The notes beneath the pieces were generated by a model. That model had not been told where the DNA came from and made no database searches. It saw only the letters and a program-made list of their open reading frames with translations. The translations under genes and the position numbers were made by a program. A stretch of 64,000 nucleotides of DNA from Isoetes taiwanensis (taxonomy: Eukaryota; Streptophyta; Lycopodiopsida; Isoetales; Isoetaceae), in contig JAJEKV010000057.1 of NCBI GenBank assembly GCA_021234155.1, positions 9,151,564 through 9,215,563 on the forward strand, read 5' to 3'. Positions 45,842-57,540 of this stretch are shown here, one piece after another (within the stretch, counting starts at the first letter, position 1; each line of letters starts with the position of its first letter).

Positions 45842-48451
45842 AATTGCCCTTTTAAGCTCAATTGTAGCCTGTTAAACAATGATAATTTTTGTGAGGAGTT
45901 CGTCCTTCTACTTAAGTCTTCCAAGGGTTCAATCTTCAAATTCTATGAGAGATTTCTATTCCAATGTTAAGGCTTCTAAAGCTTGGATCAAATAATGGTC
46001 AAAAAATAATTGCAGTCTAAGGAAAGGAGAAAAAGAGATGCATGATCAAGATGAAAAATATTAGGCTTCAAATTCAGCTAGATCCTCACAACAGAGATCT
46101 ACATCTGCAGGAATCTAATCTTGAGCAGATAATTAAGGCCATGGAAGAATATGAGGCAAAAGGTGCTGCTATCAAATGCAAGATTAAATACCTTTCAAAC
46201 ATGGACAATAATAATTCTAAATTCTTCTTTAGAGTGGCAAAAAATAGAGTCCTCAAGAATCAAATTCTGACTGTTAAAAATGATCATGGTGTCTCTCTTG
46301 ATGATGCCAAAGAAATAAGTCATTTCGTTTACTCTAAATACTCAGAAATTTTCTCTGATAGTGGTAATACATCTTGGCAGTCTCCTGATGCTAAAGAATT
46401 CATTGATCTTTTGAATTCTCTGCCTGCCTCTGCTCCAATCTCGAATAATATTACTGATCTGCCCAATGAATATGAGATTAAAACCACTCTTGTGAATCTT
46501 GGGAAAGGGAAAAGCCCTGGACCTGATGGCCTTCCTCAAGAGTTCTATATAAATTTTTGGGATGAAATTAAACATGATTTTATTCAAATGATTCATGGAT
46601 TTTGATTGACTAATCATTTACATCCTGCCATAGCTTCTAATTTGGTTACTTTAGTGCCAAAGGTGGATAATCCAGGAACTTTTAGTGATTGGAGACCTAT
46701 CTCCCTCACAAATACCTCTTATAAAGTTTGTGCCAAAATTATAGCAAACAACATTAATGGCTATTTGCAAACCAATATCTCCATAAATCAGTCTGCCTTT
46801 TTGCCAAATAGATATATCCTCGATAATTATATTGCTGCCATGGAGGGACTGCACTGGGCTAAATTTTCAAATCAAAATTGCATCCTGCTCAAGTTGGATT
46901 TCTCAAAGGCCTTTGACTCTATCAGATGGGATTTTCTGGATTAAGAAAATTTGGTTTCCCTGACAAGTTGATTCAGTTGATAATAGGTCTAAATTCTCGT
47001 GCTCAATCATCTGTTTTGGTCAATGGTTCTCCAGGTAATTTCTTCCCTATCAAGAAAGGAGTCAGACAAGGTTGCCCTCTAGCACCTTATCTATTTATTG
47101 CTGCTGATCAATTAACTAGAGCTATCCTGCATCATCAAAATCTTGGAAATATCAAAGGTCTAATCATGCCTAAATCCCAAAATCAGTTGACTCTTTTACA
47201 GTATGCAGATAATACATTCTCATTCTTACAAAATGATGTTAAAAATATTGAGTTCTTCCTGAGAATAATTCATAATTTCAGCCAGGCTTCAGGTATTCAT
47301 TTGAATTTCCACAAATCTATCATTATTGGTGCCTCCAGTCAATCAGATATTCTTGGCATAAAGTGTGATGCAGCCAACCAAGCCACAAAATTGCTAGGTA
47401 TGCCTTTAGGTCTAGATATAAATATCAAGACTCTTTGGAGCCCCATTGTGGAAAAGATTAGGAAGAAAATAATTATGGCAGTTGTCTTTCTCTAGCTGGT
47501 AGAACTATCATTGCTTCCTCTGTCATAGCTAGCTCTCAGGTATATTTTTCTTTTGCCCTTATTGCTCCAAAATGCATCTATCATCAATTAGAGAGGATCA
47601 TCAGGAACTTCATTTGGGGCAAGAGACATTTGGTAAATTGGAATTATGTAACAAGAAAGTCATCAGGTGGCCTAGGATGCAAAAATTTACTGCTACAAGC
47701 ATATGCTTTGGGAGGAAAATATATCTAGAAAACTCTTTTCCAAAGACAAAATCCTGCTACTGAATTTTTTCAATACTGGATTTCAAGAAGTGTTATCAGG
47801 GGGCATTCTGCTTTTGAACATCAGCTCCCTCATTCTGCATTCTCTGATATCAAACCTGCTGCCAATACCTCCCCTTTGATGAGAAATCTTTTAATGGTAT
47901 GGAATAATGTTTCCAATGCTTTCTCTTATACTAAATTAAATCAGGCTCATCATGCTATGAATATCTTCTAGAATCCAAGTTTATCTAAAAGAGATAACAT
48001 TCATTTGGCCATAATTCATTCTAAGATTTATAGAAAATGGATGCATAGTAATGTCTGCAACCTAGGTGACCTCTGGTCCAATGGAAACTGGATTTTATGG
48101 ACTAAGCTTAAGGCCAAGATTAAAGGTTCTAGCACCGACAGATTGCTTTATAAGCACATCATCAGCAAGGTGACCAACACAAATTTGAATGCAAATCCCA
48201 TTCCTGAAAATGATTGGCTTCTAAATGGCAAAAACAAATATTAAGGTATCTTGGATCTATGACTATTTGAGCACCACCAATTTGTTATCAAAAGCAGCTA
48301 GTTATTGGCACATTTCTGAGCAAGCTGAAAGCAATCTCTTTAGAAATATCTGGAACTCCTACTGTGCTCCCAAAATTTCCTATTCAATTGGCTAATTGCA
48401 AATAAAAGTGTCCCAAATCTTCAAGCAATCTGCAAACATCAAAGCAGTCAG

Positions 48452-48664
48452 TTGAATGTTGATCCTCATAAAATAGTTTCCCCTTTATGTCCTTTAGGAT
48501 GTGATAATCATGAATCTATGGAGCATATCTTTCTATGTCCCAAATTAAATAGCTTTTGGTCTTGCTTTGAAATGAAATTTAATATTCAAAGGCCTGTTAC
48601 AATTCTTGAGTTTATGATGAATAATAATGCTCTTACAAATACTATACGCTTTATTACTCTATAG
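48452..48664 (+). pseudogene. zf-RVT zinc-binding segment of the LINE
   Basis: The frame reads SPLCPLGCDNHESMEHIFLC followed by PKLNSFW. The C-x2-C(GC)-x6-H-x4-C pattern and the following PxxxxxW match the zf-RVT domain near the end of plant LINE ORF2 proteins. A TAG stop separates it from NIWKHRNRC at 48,667, the next conserved LINE motif. Confidence 0.75.
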
Positions 48665-48860
48665 AACATATGGAAACATAGGAATAGATGCTTATATGGT
48701 GGTCACAACCTGGCTACTTTCTGGATAAAATTGCAGGTTATATTTGACATAGAGCTTACAACTGCTCAAAGAAATAAATATGATGATGCACATTTTGACC
48801 AATATTGGAATTCTTTTGGACAATTTATTGGCTACTTTAATTTATTTAAACTGAACTGTC

Positions 48861-49379
48861 ATGAAGACATTACTAACATTGATTCTGATCTTGCTAGATT
48901 ATCTCTGGAATTGCAAGTTTAAACTCGATCTACAATTTGATGACATTGAAGCATCTAAATATATTGGCCAGCCACTGTCAGAACAGCAAAGGGTACAGGA
49001 TCAGGTACAAACACAGGTCGATTACAGCTTCTGGACAGGTCAGGTTAAAGGGAAGCTGTGTGAGAATAGTAATGAGATCCTCAAGAGGGAGGTTGAGTGG
49101 GCAAGGGAATTCTGTAGGGAAACTCAGCTTATGTATGTGCTTTGGTGGTTCATGAATGCCAACAGCAGAGACATGACAGATAGGCAGTTTGAATTCTACA
49201 GGGAGTGTTATTACTACTACAGAGGTAAAGCAGACTGCTATGGCACTCTAATCCACTTATATTCCACATGTAACTCAAACAGGCTGCTTGAGATTGTTGA
49301 CTGGGGGAAGCATTTTACACCAATTTTGTTTCCACAGTTCAGGGACCACTTTCACTTCATTGACACTTATAATTTCTGA
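48861..49379 (+). CDS. Extra 3' ORF of the LINE
   Basis: A 172-codon open frame begins inside the end of the ORF2 C-terminal frame (which stops at 48,922) and lies in the +1 register. It has ordinary composition, with Trp/Tyr-rich segments (EVEWAREFCRETQLMYVLWW; FEFYRECYYYYRGKADCY) and ends FIDTYNF. Its end is about 360 bp before the poly(A). I recognise no domain. The second LINE at 55.6 kb has a frame in the same place and the same register, which argues for a real gene. Confidence 0.5.
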   Translation: MKTLLTLILILLDYLWNCKFKLDLQFDDIEASKYIGQPLSEQQRVQDQVQTQVDYSFWTGQVKGKLCENSNEILKREVEWAREFCRETQLMYVLWWFMNANSRDMTDRQFEFYRECYYYYRGKADCYGTLIHLYSTCNSNRLLEIVDWGKHFTPILFPQFRDHFHFIDTYNF

Positions 49380-49754
49380 TTCCTGCTTCATTTTTCATTA
49401 GCTCTTTTTGCAGATTACTGGCTCAGAGAATCTACATGAAATGTTGTTGGCTTTTTCAGTAGAATGATTCCAGCTTATGCTACTCCAGAAAATGTTGTTG
49501 TCCTGGACAGCAACATCTTTTTCATACTTGCAGGATATTATGCTCTTAAATTTATCTTAACAGTACTATATAATGTTGCTTCTGTCTTAAACTATGTTAT
49601 TACTGGTCGAACCTTATATTTTATATGGGCTTTTTCTTAAGTCCAAATGCTACTACTAGATGTTGCTGACATTATCTGTCATGCAATATCCTTATTTTGT
49701 TCTTATTCTCCATAATTAATGATTAAAAAGCTTCATTCCCAAAAAAAAAAAAAA

Positions 49755-49985
49755 TTGCATTCTAAAGTATAATCTTATTTACAAGTGGTTCAAAGATAAG
49801 TACAAGGATAACCGAATAAATATTGTAGTCATATATTAATAAGTGCCGATGGGTTACATAAATAAAAAATGTACAGCTCCATTTCACATAAATGAGCATG
49901 TCTTAAGTTTTCAAAAGTTTTCAAGTCCATATAGAAAACCACCTACAATTGAAAATTGATGGCCTTCCTTTTCCAGAGCAGGTGC
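49755..49985. other. Flank of LINE insertion
   Basis: This continues the pre-insertion array sequence (TTGCATTCTAAAG, AATCTTATTT) and then becomes AT-rich without features. Nothing else is seen. Confidence 0.5.
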
Positions 49986-51720
49986 TCACTTCTTTTCCAC
50001 TTGTTTAACCTGACAATACTTATCCAATGTGATATCAGGGTTGACCTCATCAGAACTGCTTCCAGAATCATATTGCTCAGTCAATTCTCCTAGTGCTGGT
50101 GACTTCAGCACTTCATCAATAGCTGCTTTTGCCTCAACTAATATTGTTCACAGTTTCTCCATTACAAATAGTTACTTACAAACAATCAATAAATAAATAA
50201 AATATGTTACATGTTTTACCATTTTCCTTTTCTTCAGGAGTTAAAGAATCACCTATCTTCTTTTTAGGAGTGGGAAAATCACTTTTAGCAAGTCCTCATT
50301 TAACCTTGGGGATTTCCTTGTGCTTTTGGGAGGGCTGACATGAGCAAATTTCATTGGACTTAACTTGTCCACATCAATAAAACCTGCATAATATTTCTAC
50401 ACGTTAGATTAGATGAACACTTTTAAAGCAGATTAAAATTATAGTCAAAGTCATTACCTTCTTCCAGTTTGAGCTTCTTTACAGATTTGGTCTTCTTCCT
50501 TGCAACTCTCTCTGGAATGAAGTCAGCAGCAGCAGGCTTTGTGTACAGATTTCCTTACCTTTTTTCTTGCTCCTCAGCACCTTGTTTTTTTTGTCTTACT
50601 TGCTACTTTCCTTGTCATTATCATTGTCACTTTCCTCTTTCCTTTCAACAGGATGGTATTCCTTGAATACCAGTTTTGCAAGATGCTTTGGTACCTCTTC
50701 ATGACAGGTAGGTACAGTGCAATGCATACAATTCAAAACACCAGAAAAGTAAAAAAAAAACATGGTATTTGTGACCACAAGTTAATTTGATATGCAATTC
50801 ATACTCTTTGCAGAAGAAAAGGCTACATGCTTCACATGCATCCTTATTATTCAAGAAAGGCATGTCATAAAAACCCATACCTAGGTGCATCCGATTTTCA
50901 ACTCACTTGGCAGAAAAGCAATGTTTGCATTTGGCATGCTAATTTTTCATATGCTTTTTAATAGCCTCAACTTCAGACTCCAGCTTGAAGATGTCAGTCT
51001 TTGAAGTCTTTAATCCATCCTTATCCACCTTTTTTTATGATGCTGGCCAACATATCACGCCACGTTTCTTCCTGTAATTTCAGCTTTTGAATAGCTTCTT
51101 GTTCTTCTGGAAAATCCCTTTCTAAAGCCTCTCTATCTTTAATTCATTCAGATATCTGCTCCTCTATTCCAGAGATGTAGAGTCAGCTTGAGTAAATGCA
51201 CTTTCTTTTTTCAAATAGTCTTCTTCTTTCAATAGAATCTCATCTTTCTTTTTTCAATTTTATGGCAGCAAGATTCCTAAATTGATTCAGTATAGCATTG
51301 CTATTATTGCTATAACTATTACGCTCTTGTTTAACTGCAAGGTCGCTCAGAAATCTTGAAAGCATCAGCAGCAAATTATGCCCAATTGATAGCATATTCT
51401 TTAAGATTTGTAGTTGCTCGAAGGAAGTTGGCCCAATCAAAAGCTCTAGGAAGTTGGCCCAGTCAAAAGCTCTAGCAAAGGTCACTTTTCATTGTTAGTG
51501 GGCTTGAATTTTTGGTAACTCCATTCAAGAAGGTCGTGCAGCTGAGTTTCATAGGCAGGCCGAATAAATTTTAGATTAATCTTCCCTTCCTCAATGGCAT
51601 CTTTCAAACTCAAAGAAAATTGGCTTTTGTAACATCCTTTCGTTAATTTCTTTGGGTTTCTTCCCTTTGTTACAAAGAGCCCGGTTAACATGGAATTCAT
51701 ATTTCGTTCTTGTCATCAAC
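49986..51720 (-). pseudogene. Unrecognised protein with zinc-finger-like Cys/His cluster
   Basis: Minus-strand coding sequence is clear across several exon-like pieces but broken by indels. In order from the N-terminal side: FIRPAYETQLHDLLEWSYQK (51,540 region); FEQLQILKNMLSIGHNLLLM; a coiled-coil stretch (LKEEDYLKKESAFTQADS; TDIFKLESEVEAIKKHM); then HAKCKHCFSAK and DACEACSLFFCKEYELH with LTCGHKYHV, a C-x2-C-x5-C-x10-CGH-x2-H cluster; CHEEVPKHLAKLVFKEYHPV; SPRLNEDL; and SGSSSDEVNPDITLDKYC ending VEKK-stop at 49,986. The cluster resembles a RING or other zinc-binding domain. Host gene or transposon gene cannot be decided. Confidence 0.55.
51418..51477. repeat. 27-bp tandem duplication in the pseudogene
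   Basis: Two adjacent copies of GAAGTTGGCCCARTCAAAAG plus CTCTAG. The unit length keeps the frame. Confidence 0.85.
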
Positions 51721-54570
51721 AGAACCTGCATGCAACAAAAAATTCAAAACTTTGTGGGATTAAAATGATGACAGAACTAGTAGGAGTAAAATAACTGAGA
51801 TCACAAAAGGGAAACTAAGAATAACCTCGCTAGAATTGAGCACTATCACAAGAAAAATCTTGCTGATGCATTCGGAAAATGGAATGCTGGAGAAGCTTGA
51901 TCAATCGAATAGAAAGAGGAAAAGGGTCGCAATGATTCTTAAAAAATTATGTAAAAATAGGAGATACCTCGAAGAGGTTTCACGCTCAAAAATCGGTGAA
52001 AACTCATGAAGAATATATCCTTCGCCATAATAATGGATGCTCTGCCTTTCAACTGACAATCACGATCCAAGGTGTTGGTCGGGTGCTGATCGTACCAAAA
52101 ATTGGGTATGCCAAGCAATAAAAACACCGAGTAATATATATCTTCATCTGTTCGAGGTGTTTGGTATTTTTTTGGGTTTGCCAATTTCTATCGGTGTTTC
52201 ATTCGGGATTATTCGGCGATTGCCCTTCCTTTGACACGCCTCATGGTTAATGATGCGCCTTTTGAATGGAGTGTGGAAGCGGAATCTTTTTCATTACCCT
52301 GAAGCATGCTTTTACCACGGCACCAGTTCTTGTCCATGCAGATCCTTCATGCCTATATGTTGTCAAAGCAGATCCTTCATGCCTATATGTTGCAAGGGTG
52401 CGCACACTTATTAATGTGCGCACTTTAGACCATTAACCATTAAAAGGCATACCAAGGGTCATGGAAACCCTAACCCTAACTGATAGCCTACATAAGGCAA
52501 CCAAACCCTAACTTTCCCTTTTTCATCCACGAACTTTCCGAGCTCCGTTTCACGCACCTCAAGAGTCAATCCCGACTCCCAAAATCTGCCTGAGCGCCCT
52601 AGCTCGTCAGATTTCCTTTCCGACTGCATCTCGAAGCAAGACAGCGACATGGACGCATTCGGAGCAAGAGGAGCGAACCAAGGACCAGGTATTTCGTCAA
52701 TTCAATAGCCTAATCTGCCTTCTGGGCACAGAGTTAGCAGGTTTAGCCTATTGAATTGCCCATAGCAGCCACATAGAACCCCAGATAGCGAGCCCTAACT
52801 AAAGAACATAACTTCTATGATGTAGATTAGATATTATTCTTTAGTTCTGTGATAATGTAGATGGATGGATGATCTCGGTGGACTCATTGTATTGGGAAGG
52901 GGGGTAGAGACCCAAAGTAGTTGATGCTCCTAGCTAGCCTCTTTAGCACACTGTAAATTCGGCCTGTGCATATGAACCAAACCTGGTTGTGGGTGGCGGG
53001 ACCAGACTAGCTTACAAGGAAGCTCATGTCCTGATTCATGAACTGTCCCTCTGGTAGTAAGGCCTATCGGGGACTTCAGCGCACTAGATCTAATGCACTG
53101 CCACTGCGTGCGGGCTGTTGCATGGGTTCGACACTCTTGGGGTGGTGTACACCTTCCATGGAGTTCAGTCGAGTAAGGGCAATGGCCCTCTAGTCGCCTT
53201 GAGTCAGCATGCTAGTTTCTGGTGGGAGCAATCCCTACCTGCCCCATCGGAACTGGGGAGATGCAACCCAGGAATAGCCCCTTTGGCTATGCCTCCGGCG
53301 GGCTACAGTCCAGTCCCAAGACTTATCAACCTACTCTGCGAAGTGTGCACAGGAGGGGCGGATGGAGCGGACTACCCAACTGCCATGTTCCCTTGCCAGC
53401 CAACTCCACTGTTATTGCACTCCGTCTGCTTGACCTCTGGAGACCCAAGCTTGTCAGTCCAACTCTGAGTCTGATCCGGGGTAGAACTCCCTTATGTGAT
53501 GTACTGATCCTTGTCTATGCAGATTATGTGGTGAGCCACCCTTCGTGGTGGTCATCTTATATTATAATGTTTTAGTGTAAGTAGCGCATCGAGCCCTAAA
53601 TTGGACGGCCCAGATTTGATCAAGTCAATGGAGGAGACGATGCCACGTCAAAATTTTGAAGATAACATGGGTTTTTTTTTTTAGGGTTAGCGAGGGCGGC
53701 TGTGGCACCTTCGAGCTGCTAGCTCCTCCTCCAGAACGCATCTTCTGGAACAATCTCTGAGTTGCAGACTGCGGATGGTTGAGCTGGGTACTGGCCATAG
53801 CAACAGTGTTCAGCAAGCCACGGTTGAATTCGAATTCGCCTTCCAGCCAATCTATCGGCACTTCCCAACATCCAGTGCAAGCTCGAACCGGTCCCTTTTT
53901 CCGTCCTCATGGTAGTCTTTCTTTCTTTAACAGTTCGATCTGTTTTAGTTTTGATTTGGGTTGTTCCTTAGCCGAAGATGCTAATCGCTGCATGAAATCT
54001 TAGGGATTTGAAACGTTTTCCTATGCGAAATGAAGAATCTGGTTCTAATGCAGGTGAATCCTGATTTCTTTACAAACAGGGCGTAAAATATAAAGGTGCA
54101 AGCATACAAACACTTCTTTTTCTTAAGATCTCATTGTAGCCAATTGAACGAGGGGTTTTGAACAGGAAGTTTCTCTATGCTTCATGCGGCATAGGTCCCA
54201 TATGCTCTTAGGATCATCGTCTGCAACGGATTGTTTTCGACAATAGAATATTTTCTGCCCCTGTATAGCTTTGTTCCTGCCAGAATTTTCAAAGCGGTAT
54301 TGCGTCTTTCTTAGCAAAGCAGGTTCATTTCTACTTTACAGGTTTGAAAACGCAGCATTTCTTTAAAGTGCAGATACCTAGCTAGATGGAAAAATGGTAA
54401 GCCGTATATCCTTTCTTTTTTACACGTTTCCCAGTTTTATGGCATTCACAGTTGTGTTTAAAAGAGCACTCTATTTGTCAGTGCATTTTTTAAACGAGTC
54501 AAATTAGAGAGAACATAGTTCTGTGCATCCTATGTGCTGCACATTTTTTAAGATGTTGTAGCATAGAGAC
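51721..54570. other. No firm gene; leader-like and GC-richer sequence
   Basis: At 52,650 an ATG opens MDAFGARGANQGP and meets a GTATTT donor, and at 53,779-53,931 a Ser/Pro/Arg-rich frame looks like a transit peptide before a GTAGTC donor. Both could be first exons, but no partner exons were found. The stretch 52,850-53,560 is richer in G+C than its neighbours and has open frames of about 116 codons in two registers with no domain. Small duplication: AGATCCTTCATGCCTATATG twice at about 52,340-52,389. Confidence 0.35.
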
Positions 54571-54581
54571 TGGAAAAAGGA

Positions 54582-54671
54582 AACTCCCATCCAAGAAGTT
54601 CTTCCTTCTGGACTGCATGGTCCTCCAACTCCCATCCCAGAAGTTCTTCCTTCTGGACTGCATGGTCCTCC
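54582..54671 (+). repeat. 45-bp tandem duplication, coding-compatible
   Basis: Two units with one mismatch encode TPIQEVLPSGLHGPP then TPIPEVLPSGLHGPP in an open frame that ends shortly after (ASSREFYLPLDI-stop). The length is a multiple of three. The surrounding gene, if any, is not recognised. Confidence 0.75.
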
Positions 54672-55339
54672 AGCTAGCAGTAGAGAATTTTATCTTCCTC
54701 TAGACATCTAGAGAAAAAAAATGACGCATGTACAGTAGGTATGTTTTCAAATAGATCTTTCTTATGGATGGTTCTGTGATCAATGCTAAGAAGAGAACTT
54801 TCTTTAGAATCAAACCTCGCATGTATGGTATGAAGGAAATAATTTTCTTCACCACAATAAACATGAAAAGAAAAGGTACTATGTAGCTACGAGCTACGAA
54901 ATGAGATAGAGATTTTTAATTGCAATTCCAAAGTTGCTTGCAGGGCATATCATGGCCACACAAACAAGCAGTTGTCTTTAACGGAAATAAAGTTGAAGAT
55001 TTATGGAATGCAAAATGAAATAAATGATTGACGAATACAGCCTGCATCATGATATTTATAACCTTCTTCAGCATTTAGAGGTTTGCAGCCAGAGCATCAG
55101 ACAGACATATTGGGAACCTTAGCCATTCTTACTTTTCTGGTAAGCTTTAGTAACTTCTATATAAGTTTTGTCTTTACTTTAAAAATGGCAGGACCATGCA
55201 CTCTGTCACATGGTGCTTTACTTATGCTCTTCTGCAATTTAGATGGTTTGCCTTGATTATATATATTTGGCAGGTAGATAAAGACCTGGCTATGAGAGTT
55301 ACAGGAACTAAAGTTGCCATATCTTTGATTTTTCATCGT

Positions 55340-56246
55340 TTTATGCATCCATATTATCCAGGCCAAATAGTTTAAGTGATTTGCTTCTTCATGATTGTAA
55401 GAACTTTATGTTTGTGGGCAATTTGGAAACATAGGAATGGAGTGGCCATCAATCACTCTGCTCCAGATATAAATTCCATCAAAACCACTCTTCAACTGGA
55501 GTTGGCTGATGCAGCCATGGCACACAGATTACTTAGGGGCTCTAATTATGACAGAAATTGGGATGTTCTGGGCTCCTATCAGGGGTTTTATTCTTTCTTT
55601 ACACTGTATTTTAATAAACTCTCTGATGTGGATGACAGAGTACCTGGTCAGGAAGCACCATGAAGGCGGGCATTACAGGGAGGTCCCGGAAGGAACGAAG
55701 CCTTTGTCACATCAGGAAGTCCTTGAAGCTCTGCTGTGGGTAAAAACGGAAGTTATTATGGTGAAGACACTGAAGCGGGTGTTAGATGATGCAGACATTT
55801 GCCAGTTTAAGCATGAACTAAAGAACTATTTCGAACAGAAGCTTGGTATTTGTGAATCATGCAGGGATTCGTGGATACTTCACATTTTGGACTCTTCTGC
55901 TTATGGAGCCGTGGAACTGGATTATCTCCTTTCCAAATACACAGATCAAGCCTTTGCCATCATCACTCTTGATGGTGTAATGGATGATTGAGGAGGCAGA
56001 GGAACTTCTGATCGACCTTTTTGGACTTAATGCTTTTATTATAGTTATATTTGCAATTACTTTATGTTTCCAATCTTAAAACAGTGTTTTAAATTCTGAA
56101 GTATTTCCTCCTTTGGAGAGTCGGGCCAGTTTTGACTAAGTCATGGCCTGTATAGCAGGGTCTACCCTGCCCTTTTGTATTACTATGTTTATCATGTAAT
56201 ATAATACTTCTGCCGTTTCCTCAAAAAACAAAAAAAAAAAAACAAA
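55340..56246 (+). mobile_element. 3' end of a second LINE
   Basis: CLWAIWKHRNGVAI at 55,409 is the conserved motif near the end of plant LINE ORF2, matching NIWKHRNRC of the first LINE. It continues with DVLGSYQGFYSFFTLYFNKL, alignable with SFGQFIGYFNLFKLN there. An extra ORF follows, then an A-rich tail at 56,222-56,246. The endonuclease and reverse transcriptase are absent, so this is a 5'-truncated copy of a related but distinct family. Confidence 0.7.
55626..55991 (+). CDS. Extra 3' ORF of the second LINE
   Basis: A 121-codon frame from the ATG at 55,626 overlaps the end of the preceding ORF2 frame (stop at 55,663) in the +1 register, exactly as in the LINE at 48.9 kb. It encodes a charged protein (MVKTLKRVLDDADICQFKHE; later CESCRDSWILHILD) ending GVMDD. 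Trp, Cys and acidic residues are unevenly placed as in a folded protein. No domain recognised and no clear sequence identity with the other LINE's extra ORF by eye. Confidence 0.45.
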   Translation: MWMTEYLVRKHHEGGHYREVPEGTKPLSHQEVLEALLWVKTEVIMVKTLKRVLDDADICQFKHELKNYFEQKLGICESCRDSWILHILDSSAYGAVELDYLLSKYTDQAFAIITLDGVMDD

Positions 56247-57121
56247 ATGATGACAGCAGAAAATTTCAAGAGTTTTGTTCAAAATGCGTTTGATGCATCC
56301 TCTAAAGAACATTGGTAACCCATTCCATCTAGCCTATTCTATTCATTCCAGCCAAGTAGGAAGTAGATGTATTCCTTTCTACTCAAAGGCATGACAACTC
56401 TATGATAGTAGACACGAATCGGGAAGAAGAAAGTAACTTCAATCTGTATTTTCCAAAGTCCGAATGATGCTATATTCATGCAGTGAAAATGTTTCTATTT
56501 AATTCTCTCTATTTTGCTGCAAGGTATATAACATTGACAGTAGAATTGTTGCTTCTACTTAATTTGCTATATGAATCTTTTTTTTAGTGGCAAGGTATTT
56601 ACCATTGATGGGATTTGATGAGCCAGCTTAGAAGCTACCAACATTGGGAGCAAAAGGTTGATCTTCTTTGCTACAGGTTATCCATCTCGGAAACATAATA
56701 TCCATCTCAACGACAAGTTCGAGGGTTCACATGTGATTTAACAAGGATTGAAATAACCATTTCCTCTTCTTTCCATGTTGTTACAACATATGTAAGGCCC
56801 AAGACCATTTATTTGATCTGTTAATGAAGCTTGATATAGTGTGCATGTAGGTGATATGGTGTACAAGGAATGCTGTACAAGGTAAATGTTTAAGGAAAAT
56901 AGGTCATTGTAACTATGTAAGAAAATAGAATTAAGAGCGAATGCCAAAAATGAAAGACCTGCTGAGATACAAAAAGTTGTTTTACGTGCAGCTACGTAGA
57001 CTGCTAGCAGCTAATTGCTTGGCCCTAATCTGTGGTAACCTTCCTTAGTTGCAGTGCTTATGGTCTTAGAATCATCCACTTTATTTTCTAACCATTATGT
57101 GCATGACACTGATTTTGTGGT
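56247..57121. other. No gene recognised
   Basis: AT-rich sequence without supportable frames. The upstream end of the Helitron that terminates at 57,570 may lie here or further left; no convincing A|TC start was found. Confidence 0.4.
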
Positions 57122-57235
57122 CTTTGGGTTGTGGGTAACAACGAAGGGTAAATTTCAAATATTAGAAGAAAATGGAAGCTTTGGGTTGTGGACAACAACA
57201 AAGGGTAAATTTCAAATATTAGAAGCAAAAGGAAG
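57122..57235 (+). repeat. 57-bp tandem duplication
   Basis: Two adjacent units encode LWVTTKGKFQILEENGSFG and LWTTTKGKFQILEAKGS in an open frame (19 codons per unit). Probably part of the cargo of the Helitron. Confidence 0.75.
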
Positions 57236-57540
57236 CTTACATATTAATGATGAAGTCAAACATCCCTTATTTGCTATTCTTATTCTATTTGACCATGATT
57301 TCCTTTAGGTTTTGCTTGCTGGGGTTCTGGTGCAAGCAACATATGCAACTGCCAGAAAATCAACATATGCAATATATGCAACATCAAGTTTTTGTTTTAC
57401 AGGCACCTACAGAAAATGATATCTTTGGATATTTTTGTTATAATAAAAAATTTACATCACACTTTTCTCACTACAATCATATTTCTATTATAATAAACAC
57501 TTTTCTCACTACAGTCAAAATATTTACAGACTTTTAACGT

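Larger units (their letters stand above)
44743..47500 (+). pseudogene. LINE ORF2: APE endonuclease and reverse transcriptase
   Basis: ORF2 starts MKILSWNLRGIKGPL at 44,743, the typical APE-like endonuclease opening. It continues with DIILLQELRLPNFE, then IIGGDFNNTSTRD (45,130 region) and SISDHQP near 45,400, the catalytic SDH motif. A 370-bp MITE splits it at 45,472. Reverse transcriptase follows: GKSPGPDGLPQEFY (46,505), LDFSKAFDSIRWDF (46,890), VRQGCPLAPYLFIAADQL (47,065) and QYADNTFSFLQ (47,199). The usual YADD is YADN here, changing one catalytic Asp. Several stops and frameshifts (44,79x, 44,955, 46,603, 46,942) disable it. Confidence 0.85.
35462..48785 (+). repeat. 13.2-kb tandem duplication, copy B
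   Basis: This is the second, head-to-tail copy of 22,243-35,440. Its first part (35,465-37,300) and the stretches 40,590-40,960 and 42,930-43,790 show CAG/CTG-centred changes relative to copy A. From about 43,795 onward copy B is the clean one. Copy B runs without a break into the LINE 3' end, so the original locus is probably the copy B side and copy A an added unit, real or artefactual. Confidence 0.93.
42859..49754 (+). mobile_element. Full-length LINE (L1-like), copy B
   Basis: A 6.9-kb non-LTR retrotransposon. It ends with 14 A at 49,741-49,754. A 14-bp candidate target duplication, AATTGCATTYTAAA, lies at 42,845-42,858 and 49,753-49,766 with one mismatch, and the right flank then continues with AATCTTATTT, as the pre-insertion array does. 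Order inside: ORF1 (to 44,768), overlapping endonuclease/reverse transcriptase ORF2 (from 44,743), zinc-binding zf-RVT segment, and an extra ORF (48,861-49,379). A MITE interrupts ORF2. Frameshifts and stops show it is inactive. Confidence 0.85.

Noticed and set aside
52466..52485. Telomere-like AAACCCTAACCCTAACT
   Set aside because: Only about two repeats, within ordinary sequence; chance or a short interstitial remnant.
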